From assembly GCF_005239225.2 (NCBI RefSeq), contig NC_133293.1, forward strand, positions 10,942,333 through 11,006,332: a stretch of 64,000 nucleotides of DNA, written 5' to 3'. Below, one piece after another: positions 36,001 to 46,559 of the stretch (the first letter of the stretch is position 1; the number at the start of each line of letters is the position of its first letter). The notes under the pieces are model-generated. The model was not told the DNA's origin. It worked only from the letters and a program-made list of their open reading frames with translations, and searched no databases. Both the position numbers and the translations under genes were made by a program. Origin of the DNA: Populus alba (taxonomy: Eukaryota; Streptophyta; Magnoliopsida; Malpighiales; Salicaceae).

Positions 36001-39000
36001 TACTTGCTAGCAGATTTCGCAGCAGCTACTCCACCATGTCCATCACAGATACCAAATACTCCAAACTGCAAGGTAGGCATTTAGATCCTTTAACTTACCT
36101 GACAAAATACAAATACATCCCTTCTCCCCACAAAAAAAAGCATTAAAATGTTGCTTCATATGTCAAAAAAAAACCTGGGGAATGCCAGGAAGGGGCCATT
36201 GGTAATAGCACACATCTTCCATGGCAAGCTTTTTTCCTCCTCGTCGCAAAGCCATGGGATCCGATGCCATGCCCACGCTGAAGGGTGTTTGGCTCTCCAA
36301 TTTAGAGGTCACATGAACCTGACACAGAGAAGATATCTTTAGTTAGAGAATATGCAGCAAGAACTGTTCTTTCAACACAAAACAGGCTATATATACTTGT
36401 AGTTCCTCAAGATTTCAGGTTCATATCACATCCATCACCAGAAAAGAAATCATGAAAAACATAAATGAAGCAGCCACTGCCATACATAAAGCAATGAAGC
36501 AGTGGGGACTACGGAAATTATTGAAGTTATCGTGTGGCTTCATGTATGCTTTGTTTTGGAAACTCATGATAGTTATGTAAGAGCATAATCTAATAGTCAG
36601 GTAGTAGTGGGGAGTTTGGAAATGGTGTGTAAAATTTGGAATTTCATTTTCTTCTCTAGTCATAAAAATTATGGAAGTTCAATAGCAAGATTTTTAAATC
36701 CTATCAAGTTGGGTAAAGTTATGGTGTCTCAAGAAATCATGAGGGACGTAAGTGTTATGAATTCATGATTCTAAAATAAAATTCAGGTATTCATGCATGG
36801 TTAAATTTAACTATTCAATCTGCATCATATCACAGATGCTAAAATGCTAAAATGCAACTTGATAAATAAGCAGGTTGGCTTACATGAACATTTGAGGTTG
36901 TGCCAAGCGTTATTATATCTCCATTTGAAAGCTCAACAGGATCACCCCAAAGTCTACTTCCAGAATCAGGATGGCTAATCAACTGAGAATTCAAAAGCGT
37001 TCCATTTAGGCTACCCATGTCCACCAATTCCCATTTATTTTTCTGAAAACCCAAAAGGAAGTCTATGATAAGCAGTGTGCCACATGCAAAGCACAGATCC
37101 AAACTAAAATCAAAGTGGACTCGTTATCAAGAAATTACATCCGCATTCCAATTGATCATTGCATGCTTCCCTGACACCTCTGAATCCTTCAATAGCAAGT
37201 CACTGGAAACCCTCCCAAGGGTCAGTGGAAGCCTTGAGGCACTTATTGACTGTACAGAGCAACGGAGCCCACGAGAAGGACCGGAGATGACTTCCAGAGA
37301 GAGACAACTTCCTGCATTTCTAACAGAAAAATATGATAACATGTTTTTCACATTTGGACAAATAAAGGAACATATCAAGAAGTAACCTCTTTCCCACAAG
37401 TGACAGACAAAAATTACTTTGATCAGTGATGACCTTTGGCGCAAACTCTTGACGTAAATCATTTTCCAAACCATATTTCAAATTAGGACTCTGATCTTCC
37501 TGTCTAGCATGCTTTTGCACTTCAGCTAAGGGCTCTGTCAATGAAAGGCACCTGAGGGTTTGGTCAGCTGAAAGCTCCTCTATCTGGTCTGAAACTACAT
37601 CTAAAACAATGCTATCACCTGGAGTAGTAGAGAATAAAATTTAAGCCCTAGAGAATAGAAGAAAAATTAAATAAGCACATGAATTAATATAAAGGAAGAG
37701 GAATCACACCATAAAACATACCTTGGTTCAACTGGGGAGAAGCGGAAGGAAGCCTTTGCTTATATACAAGTTCATGAGTCCAAGGTGAGGGCAATAGCCC
37801 TTCATTTTGACTATAAGCTCCCTCTAGATCATTACTTCTTGTTAATTCATTGCCTTGATCACGTGCATTTGCATCATCCAAGACAAGGGGCCTCTCTAAC
37901 TCACCAACCTAAAAAATGGAGATGTTTCGAGGCATGAGCAGAGCCAATCAGAAAGTGAGATGCATGATGATATGCATGCAGTAAGTACAAGATTTTAGTA
38001 TTGGTGCAAAAATATTGACTGAAATATATACATATTTCACCAGCCTTAGTGCATTGATACTATGTGCATAGAAATCAACATATGGACAATTACTAGTACA
38101 TCATTTTTCAGTGTTTAAGGAAAAGTCCTGACTCTCATATTTGAGATGAGCACAAACAAGGATAAGATAAACTTGTTAGATCTAAAATATTTAAAAGGTA
38201 TTATAAGTGAAAAAGTTTCCTATACATACCTCATTGAATACAGATATGATTACCTTAAACAAGTTGTTTAATCAGCTACTTGATAAAAAATGTCCCGAAA
38301 CATAAAGTTTGATGCCCCACAAGGTAAAAATTTACCGCCGCACTCATCACATTCACACTCTGTCAGCTAAAGTAAAATGCAATAACAATAGATATCTGCA
38401 GGTTTATGTAAGATTATGAGACCGTAACGATTATAATCCTTCTTCCCACAAAGATCACCCCGCACAAGCAAACAAATGCAACCATTACTAAAATTAACAA
38501 GCTCATTCACAAAACACCATATATAAGTAACACCGATATGAAATCAATCAAATCCCATTCATTTAAGCAGTATTTAAAATATATCTGCAAGTTTATGTAA
38601 GATTATGAGACCGTAACAATTATAATCCTTCTTCCCACAAAGATCACCCCACACAAGCAAACAAATGCAACCATTACTAAAATTAACAAGCTCATTCACA
38701 AAACACCGTATATAAGTAACACCGATATGAAATCAATCAAATCCCATTCATTTAAGCAGTATTTAAAATCCTCGTCCGAGAAATAGAGAAAATATATAAT
38801 GGTCATGACAAATAAATGCTTGTTGTATTCGCTGCCTGAAACACAATCAACTAACTGATAGCACAGTGGACGGATTGCTCAACCATCAATTGACCAGATC
38901 CTACTCAAACTAATGGACAATCTTTAAACAAATGAGTATAGACAAGCAAGCACAAGTTCCAGCGTCAATCAAATCCCTGATTCTTAAAAAGAGTCTGGTG

Positions 39001-39406
39001 AGACCAAATATTAGCCAGTATCACTTACAAAAAATAAACCTCAATAAAACTATAACCCTCCGCACTGGTTTCTATTTTCGTTCTCAAATCCTTACGAGAA
39101 ATGATCTAGCATTAAACAAAAGTAAGGTCGAGTCGGCCCTAACAAAACCCCTAAGATTCCCCACCAACCAAACCAGACATCACATTTATGGTAAAAAGTA
39201 AAAACCTAAGCAAACGAAGAAGCAAGAACAGAATTAGATTATAGATGTTGTTGTTGTACCTTGAGAGTGCGATAAGGAGAAGAAAGGGACGAGAAGAAAC
39301 GCCATGGTTTACAGGCGATGAGGATAAGGAGAATGATCAGAAGCAACATAAGGAGAGGAAGAAGGACACCGGCAGTGCTCCCTTGTAACATCATCGCCAT
39401 ACTCAT
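33077..39406 (-). CDS. KAPP: Kinase-associated protein phosphatase (FHA + PP2C)
   Basis: The gene has thirteen exons: 39406-39260, 37908-37722, 37618-37387, 37319-37139, 37042-36884, 36318-36175, 36065-36004, 35601-35466, 34362-34268, 33822-33707, 33627-33498, 33395-33341 and 33235-33077. All phases close, giving 600 aa (Arabidopsis KAPP about 580). A type I signal anchor lies at about residues 13-31 (LLPLLMLLLIILLILIA), followed by CKPWRFF. The FHA (kinase-interacting) domain spans about 190-300 with GR, SGKH and SLNGT motifs that bind phosphothreonine. The PP2C domain runs from 318 to the end. Its metal-binding acidic residues are present: E336/D337 (AMED), D358 (CDGHGG), D531 (ASDGFWD) and D579 (EDNTS). 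KAPP binds and dephosphorylates activated receptor-like kinases such as CLV1, FLS2 and SERK1 at the plasma membrane. Exons 2-3 encode a polar, poorly conserved linker. Confidence 0.95.
34069..34156. repeat. 44-bp perfect tandem duplication in KAPP intron 9
   Basis: Copies at 34069-34112 and 34113-34156, each beginning GACCACTATTTGATAGC. I see no differences between them, so the event is recent. It lies in the intron at 33823-34267. Confidence 0.9.
38392..38769. repeat. 189-bp tandem duplication in KAPP intron 1
   Basis: Copies at 38392-38580 and 38581-38769, each beginning ATATCTGCA and ending GCAGTATTTAAAAT. They differ at only a few bases (for example G/A at 38401 vs 38590), so the duplication is recent. 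It lies in the 1,351-bp intron at 37909-39259. Confidence 0.93.
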
Positions 39407-39709
39407 GTCTTTCTCTCTCTTGTCTCTCTAGACAGGATTAGAGTTTGGACTCCCGATTTGCGAGAACCTCGCTTCGAAATGGTCGCAGTTTCACACGCTC
39501 CCCTTCTAATTTATTTATTCATTTATTTAATTCTTTGTTTTTTTAGTAGCATACGCTATATGGTAGTGCGAGTAGTATTTTCTTTCTTTCTTTTTTCCCC
39601 TGATGTCTGTGTAAACATAATAACATATGCCGTATAACTTAGTCGATCGGGGACTCTATGTTCGAAGCGCCGTTTTGTTTTGCGTTTTAAACAGAGTTGG
39701 ATGAATTTT

Positions 39710-39865
39710 GAATTTTTTTATTTAAAATTAATTTGTTTTATATTTTTATGTTATTTTGTAATGTTAATATTAAAAATAATTTTTAAATATAAATATAAAT
39801 AAATTATTTTAATATATTTTTAAATAAAAAAATATTTTAAAAATAAATCATTACCGTACTTTAAA
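39710..39865. repeat. AT-rich MITE-like dispersed repeat, copy 3
   Basis: T-rich arm, 'taatgttaatattaaaaata' core, 'attttaatatatttttaaat' and an A-rich arm. It lies about 300 bp upstream of the KAPP start codon. Borders are approximate. Confidence 0.45.
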
Positions 39866-41104
39866 GTATTTTTTACATTTCTAAAAAAAGTTTTTTTTTA
39901 TAAATAGAGAGATGGAATGAACTAATATGTATCATTTGAAAAAAAAATAGCACGTGTGAAAAAGTTTATTTCCCGCGACTCAATTGAAATATACTGAGGG
40001 TAAATTCTATTGTCTTTTCCAAGTTAGAGAAATTAAAAAAAAAAAAATAGCTGAAAGTTGATGTGGGTGGGTATGTTTATTGTCTAGAAAAAATTGAATT
40101 ACACTAAATGGAAGAGAAATGCGCGTGACACTTGCCATGTACTTGTAAATCAAATGTATAGATATTTATCTATAGTATTAATATTTTTAAAAAAATTTGA
40201 ATTTTTTAGTTATTATATATTATATATCATATCAGAATTATAATTTTTATAATGTCATTGTTTTTTAATTTTTTTATCTATCTAATTTTATTTTTATTAT
40301 TTTAATTGTTACTTATTTTATTTGATATAATTTATAAAATTATATATTTTTTTAATTTTATTCTCCTTCAATCCTCTTTTCATGAGATTTAGTGACCTGT
40401 CATTAATAAATTCAAAGACTTCTAATAAAAGATTATAATGAATGAAAAAATAATTTTAAATTCTTAATAACACGGATGTCTAATATTAACTATGTACAAT
40501 AAATGTTATGTAAAATAAAAATATGGATAGAGAATATAAAAAGGCACAACATCATGGGCTGTTCAACCAATGATCATTTTTAAGTAATGATTTCATTCCA
40601 TAATTGTTTTTTTAAAAAATATTTTTTTATTTTTCATGTTTTAGATCTTATTTGAGATATCTTGGATCTTGTTTTAATTTCATCGAAATTCATGGTAATG
40701 TGTGAGTAAGTACACAATGATTTTTGCATAGCAAAATCTTTATTTTTTCTGATTTTTTTGTATAATTATTTAAAACATGTGTTTGCATGTGTATTATCAA
40801 ACTAAATTATACTTTTTTTAATTCAATAATTTGTTTAAATTTATTTAAAATAAATAAATTTGAATTTTTACTAAACAAACATGTTTGATTTTCAAATGAT
40901 AATTTATATGCTAGAAAACTGAAAATCTAGACAATTTAGATTTGGGTTCATACTTCATGTAATGTGAAGCACATGAATGGGTGGAATCTTCTAAGCTTTT
41001 TATTTTTGTCTGGTAGTGGATCTGCTCCTTCGTGGACAGTGCTGCCATACTTCGGGTTTCGAAGATGGGTAGGTTGTAACTGGGGCCTGCCTCAACTCGT
41101 TCAA
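39866..41104. other. AT-rich intergenic DNA
   Basis: No gene is recognised. A GC-richer stretch at 41020-41110 stands out, but its reading frame (40964-41227) resembles no known protein and runs into the following repeat. Confidence 0.4.
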
Positions 41105-41285
41105 TGGGTAGTTATACCTGATCAGTTATTGTTTAAAAATATTTTTAAAAAATTAATTTTTTTTATATTTTTATATCATTTTAATGAATTAATATCAAAA
41201 ATATTTTTTAAAAAAATATTATTTTAATAAATTTCCGAGTAAAAAACATTTTAAAAAGCAACCACAACCATCTTTTCAAACATAT
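41105..41285. repeat. AT-rich MITE-like dispersed repeat, copy 4
   Basis: This copy keeps a family end, 'AAAAAGCAACCACAACCAT' (41255-41273), matching the end 'AAAAGCAACCGCTACCACA' of the copy at 63183-63385. Its core is 'aatgaattaatatcaaaaat'. Confidence 0.55.
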
Positions 41286-41289
41286 TATT

Positions 41290-41450
41290 CGGTATAAGAA
41301 TGATAAATTTTAAAATATTTTTTTAAAAAAATATATAAAAAAATATTTTTGATACCAGTATATTAAAACAATAAAATAATATAAAACATATTTTAAAATA
41401 AAAAATATTTTTTAAAAATTTAGAAAAATGTAATTCAAAACGCCCTCTAG
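41290..41450. repeat. AT-rich MITE-like dispersed repeat, copy 5
   Basis: A second repeat directly abuts the previous one, with core 'gataccagtatattaaaa' and an A-rich right arm. Borders are approximate. Confidence 0.45.
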
Positions 41451-41479
41451 TTTTGTTTGAAAATGAAAAGTGTAATAAA

Positions 41480-41650
41480 TATTGTTTTTCAAGATAATTT
41501 ATATTTAAAATATATTAAAATAATATTTTTTATTTCTAAAAAATTATTTATGATATAAATATATTAAAATAATAAAAAAAAACAAAAAAAAATAACAACT
41601 GAAATTTTTAAAAAATTATAAATTTTATGAGTGAACATGATACTAAACAC
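41480..41650. repeat. AT-rich MITE-like dispersed repeat, copy 6
   Basis: A third adjacent copy, with cores 'atatattaaaataatattt' and 'gatataaatatattaaaata'. Three copies within 550 bp suggest nested or serial insertion. Confidence 0.45.
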
Positions 41651-42204
41651 AACCTTGACTGCTCCTGGCAGTGGCGGTGGCTACACCCCAATCTGGAAGG
41701 GCGTTGTCTTTTCTTTTCATTTATTTGTTATGGTTAACGGATAGGTGGGAGCGCTTAATCCACATAAATCCATCACAGGATGTTAAGATTAGGAATGGTA
41801 ATGAATATTAACAGGTTTAATTTTTATCATATTTATACTTTATTCATTGAATTTCAGCATCCATTGCCTAGATAACATTTATTACTTCACATAAAATAAA
41901 ATAAAAGAGTAATATTTAATATTTCACGCACACGCACACGCACATGCACACACCAATTCGGATTTATAATATCCAGTAAAATAACTATCTAACAAAAATC
42001 TTTTAACAATTCAGTTAAAATTGGTATTCATTGAATTTCAATTTGTTTCTGCCTCTGCCCTTTCACTACATAATGTAGCAGGAACAGAAGAACCTGGACC
42101 CGGGGTCAGTATCTCCAGCTGGCTGGGCGTGTAAGAATTACACAGAAGTAAACCCTCGCAGGCCTACTTTACCGTATGAACCTGGAGAGGTGTGCGAGAT
42201 CTCA
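41651..42204. other. Intergenic with two GC-rich islands and a CACACG repeat
   Basis: GC-rich islands at about 41655-41715 and 42080-42200 are flanked by repeats. Neither shows a recognisable protein or RNA. A short CACGCA/CACACG simple repeat lies at about 41924-41953. These islands could be captured gene scraps, but I could not identify a source. Confidence 0.35.
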
Positions 42205-42360
42205 GTTCGGATTTTTTTTGTATGTTAAAAATAATTTTTTTTAATATTTTTAAATTATTTTAATGTTTAATTTAAAAATATTTAAAAAATAAATATTTTT
42301 AAATATTTTTAAATAAAAAAAACTTTAAAATACAACCACTACTATACTTTTAAACATCCT
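42205..42360. repeat. AT-rich MITE-like dispersed repeat, copy 7
   Basis: T-rich left arm, 'attattttaatgtttaattt' core, and right end 'AAAATACAACCACTACTATA' (42326-42345) similar to the CAACCRCTACC family end. Confidence 0.5.
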
Positions 42361-42414
42361 CTTTTTTCATCGCATTCTTGATCTAGAATTTATATACACG
42401 ATGATTATGGTACA

Positions 42415-42610
42415 TTTGACAATACGTATCAAAAATGTTTTTAAAAAAATTATAAATTTTTTTAAAAAATTAATATATTTTTTATATTTTTCAAATTATT
42501 TTGATGTGTTGATTTCAAAAATAATTTTTTAAAAAATAAAAAAATATGATTAGCATACTTTTCTAAATAAAAAATTCTTTTAAAAAAAATATAATCACAA
42601 TTTCAAACAC
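42415..42610. repeat. AT-rich MITE-like dispersed repeat, copy 8
   Basis: The core 'attttgatgtgttgatttca' (42500-42519) matches 'attttgatgtgctgatatta' in the copy at 63183. The right arm is A-rich and ends in 'aatcacaatttcaaacacac'. Confidence 0.5.
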
Positions 42611-43828
42611 ACTCACATTTAAAATAACTAATTATATGGAAAAAAAAAAAAAGGAAAGGGACAACTGGCAAGATGCATGGAGTAATTTACTAATTAACTC
42701 ATAATTAGACAATAGAAATATAAGGTTGTTTTTAATTTTTTTCATACCCAAAAGGTTCCTGTGCGTAAATGTCGTCTGGCTCTCCTCATTCCTCTTCAGC
42801 TAAAATATGAATATGAACTTCTCTTGATGCAGGGCATGAATAGTTAACTGGCAGCCTGCGTGATATTATTGCATACATGGAGGGAGAATATTTATAAGTG
42901 GGAGATCATGAGACTACGGAAACCGAAAAAGTTTCGGTATTTAAATTTTAGAAAACTATACGCAGACAAAAAAATCTGGCACAAGTGACAAGTAATTTTA
43001 TACCAGTGATTTACTTGCCATGTGAATAATCTATAAGATCATTGCATTGAATATTATTCGATTTTTTTTAGTATAGTTTTTCTCCTTGTCTAAATATCTT
43101 ATTCGATGCCAGATATCGCTTTTAAAGAAAGTCCATATGAAGACATTTTTTTTATATAAGAGATCTTACTCGTAGTTGCCATCTTGCCAGATAAGTATGT
43201 TATGATATCACTGGATTAAATATTTTTTTTGGGTATTATTTCAGCCTCGCTCCACATTTAAATGCTTGTATTTTGGTACCCATTGGATTTTAGTAGTTCA
43301 ATCATGGCAAGAATTTTGGTATTTTAGATATTGTTTTCTTTAAAGAATGCAAGGTAGGAAGTGGTTTTCTTCAAAGAAGGCAACTTAATTTGTAGTTCAC
43401 CGCAGATTTAAGTTACGTGACTTTTTGGGCAATGTTTGATGTCTAGATAAAGAACAAGCGAAGATATTTAGAAATAACTAATTTATTTGCCCGTGCTTTA
43501 TTAAGAGTTTAATTATATTTAAAAAAAAAATTATCAAGAGAATATTTTTTTGCAATGTTATAAACTCATGTAATATGATAAATCTTTAATAGCTAGCCCG
43601 GTGTGAATTAGTTCATTTAACAGGTTCGAAGGAAATTTAAATGATTTAAAAAAAAAAAAAAACAATGTTGAACAATAAATTTTTTAAAAAATAAAGTAAA
43701 AAATAAAAATTAACATCAAGCTATGTAAATTTCTCGAACCAGTAATTCAGGATACTAGATAAAAACTATCATCAATGAAAAAACAGTAAAACTCAACTCT
43801 TAGCAAATATAATATCGAATGATCAATT
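42611..43828. other. AT-rich intergenic DNA
   Basis: Nothing recognised. Homopolymer A runs are present at about 42640-42652 and 43649-43663. Confidence 0.4.
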
Positions 43829-44240
43829 GTCATTGTTATTGTTATAGTTATTATTATACTCATTGATGTTATTATCATTATAGCTACCACCATTACTATT
43901 ATCATCAATAAGTAATATCATAGTTGTTATTGATATTATTATCGTAATCTTTATCACTATCATTATTATCATTATTGTTGTTTATATTATTGTTATAACC
44001 ACAATTATTATTATTATTACCACTATCATTACGACAACGACGACGACCACCTCCTCCACCACTATTATTATTATTATTGATAAAAAACATAAATTTAACT
44101 CAGAGGGTAAAATTAAAAATTAATATTATTATTGTTGTTGCTGTTGTTATTTCTATCCTAGTCACAGTCACAGTTACTATTAACTGGTACTATATTACTA
44201 CGACCACCACTACTATTATCCATAATAATATAGTTATTAA
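43829..44240. repeat. Degenerate trinucleotide microsatellite (ATT/ATC/ACC)n
   Basis: About 400 bp built from three-base units (GTT, ATT, ATC, ACC, ACG), interrupted by about 40 bp of other sequence at 44084-44125. The Asn/Gly-rich open frame at 43905-44090 on the minus strand is only a by-product of the period of three. Confidence 0.85.
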
Positions 44241-44269
44241 TAAATTTTTAAAAAAATATTATTAACATT

Positions 44270-45450
44270 AAAAAAAAAATGATTTGAAGGCTATAATTAA
44301 AAACTATAAGAACTTTGAAAATTAGCCAAGAAAAAAAATAGAAGTAGAAGACCGAATTAAAAAATACAATATACACAAATTAAAATCGAAGGGCTAAAAT
44401 GTAAACAGATAAAAGAGAAAATAATTGAAATAAAAAATCAAAATAAAAAGGATGGATTTTGAAATACCAACAAAAAAATAGAGACAGCTTTGGGAGGACC
44501 GAAACTAGAAAATGAATAAAAGCAAAATTAAAAATTAAAAGAATAAGGATTGAAATGAAAACAAAAACGTATAAGAAAGTGTAATTGAGGGAAAAAATTG
44601 AAAAACAAATACAGATATTTTATAAAAGAAACAAGGATGGAATAAGAAATTTGAAGAGTGAGTATTGAATTTGACAAACAATAAATAAAAAGGATAATTG
44701 TGTCTTTTAGTTGTTAGGAGAGACAAAAAAAAGAAAATACACAAAAAAAAATCACCGACAGTAATCCCATTGTTATCCGCCTACACACGTTATACCACAT
44801 GGAATAAGGCACGATTGCGCACTCGGGAAGACGGTGGATGACCAGATTTAACCATCGGATAGCGACACACACGCCACCTGAATGACATGGATGTCGTCGA
44901 CTCATTGAAATGTATGAAATGTGTGCCAACAACTTTTTAATTAAAAAATAACATGTGAAAAATATCAAAACACTCTCCATGACACTCTCAATTACAAAAA
45001 AAAATAAAAATAACTCATGTAAAAATATGAAAAGTACCTCCAGAAGCAAAGCTTCTTTTTGTCTTTTCTGAGACTAAAAACGATATTTTTCTATAAATAA
45101 AGTATAAGAACCTTAAATATCCTTGTTTAGCAGAACATTGTTTTTTTTTTTTTTTTATCCTATCTTAGAGGTAAATAAATATTTTTATTGTTACAATTAT
45201 TGTGAAAAGCCAGGAAAGCATTGGTCAACAATTCTAATTTTTATTGACTTTAGGGGTGAAAAGGTAATTTTACCATGTTAAAAAATTTAAAAATACATAT
45301 ACACCCCTAGACAATCTTCTAATGACTACCGAGTCAAATAAAAAGACAAAAAATAACCACAAATAAAAGGCTTAAATTTAAGCAATTTAAGGGTGAGAGG
45401 TTAATTTAAGTGTAGCAATTTATAATAATTTGTGTGTAAAGCTGCAGTAA
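44270..45450. other. Second A-rich composite repeat block
   Basis: Like 20560-22340, this begins with A-rich purine-biased sequence full of 'gaaattaaaaa' and 'ctaaaatgtaaa' phrases (44270-44720). It continues with a GC-richer island (44755-44910) and then AT-rich sequence with 'aggggtgaaaaggtaatttt' (45252-45271). The shared order suggests two members of one decayed element family. There is no coding signature. Confidence 0.4.
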
Positions 45451-46341
45451 AACTCTCATATCTTTTAACTTTCTTTTTAACTGTCAATATGTTTTATTAC
45501 ACTTTTTGTTTTTTTTGTTTTTATAGAAAATTACTCTGGTCTAAAAATAAATTTATTTTATGTTTATACTTTTGTTTTTTAAATTAATTTTTTTTACTTG
45601 TCATTTTTATTTTAAAACATCAACGAAAGATTAAATTTAAAAATTAGAAAATAAATTAGTCATACAGTATTGCTATAAAACTCGGTGTGACTTAAAACTT
45701 AAATGACCCAGGTCTTGATGGTCAGGTTTTATAGAAAAAAAAAAAACCTAGATTTGTAATTGATACAATTAAACTTAGCTAAACCTACCAGTCAATCCCA
45801 GGTGAGAGCTGATTTATTTATTTATTTTAAAAAATCCCTAATTCAACAAAACGGTGCAATATTGTTTTTGGTTTCTTCTTGACTCGCAACAAAATACAAA
45901 AAAATTTAAACTCATGACAAACTGATGGACGAATGAGGCAAGCCAAAGCTTCTCTAAGATACCCAAGACTCGGCTGGGAGTCGTCAGACTTGTCTGTCAG
46001 GTCGCCAACAGACACCGAAGAAGAGGAAGAAGCAAATATCTCCAGTTAAGAATCAGAAAAGAAACACGCGAACAATGTACACACGGAAATTACACGGAGA
46101 TGTGGTAAACAGTGACAAAATTTAGTGAAAACTAGCGGATCTTGCTGATATATGATAAAATCTAGATTTGGAAAAATTAGAGAGAGCGAAATGGGAAGAA
46201 TTTATTTATTGAGATTGGCTTTATAATGAGAAAGAAAACAATAGTAAAATTTAAAGAGACAAAAAAAGAAAAAAACGGATAATGACGAGGGGAGAGAGGA
46301 GGCAAGAGACTTATTCAGGGAGACAATGGAGACTGGAGAGA

Positions 46342-46372
<31 letters not shown>

Positions 46373-46559
46373 TTTTCCGGGTCAATTTCCTGACCAAGTT
46401 TTACTACCAATGCAAGCTGGCAAGGTTTTGTAATTGCAAAATCTATCCGGGGACGTAAATATAATTTACCAAAGGCAAATTTTATAATATTACCCGCACC
46501 AAATTATTTTCATGTTCCCGGCTTCAAAATCAAAACCAGTGGTTCTGCGCGCGATTACC
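45451..46559. other. AT-rich intergenic DNA
   Basis: No gene is recognised. T run at 46345-46368 and purine-rich sequence at 46180-46330. Confidence 0.4.

Noticed and set aside
43905..44090. Asn/Gly-rich protein frame on the minus strand
   Set aside because: It is produced by the trinucleotide repeat, which has no stops in this frame by composition.
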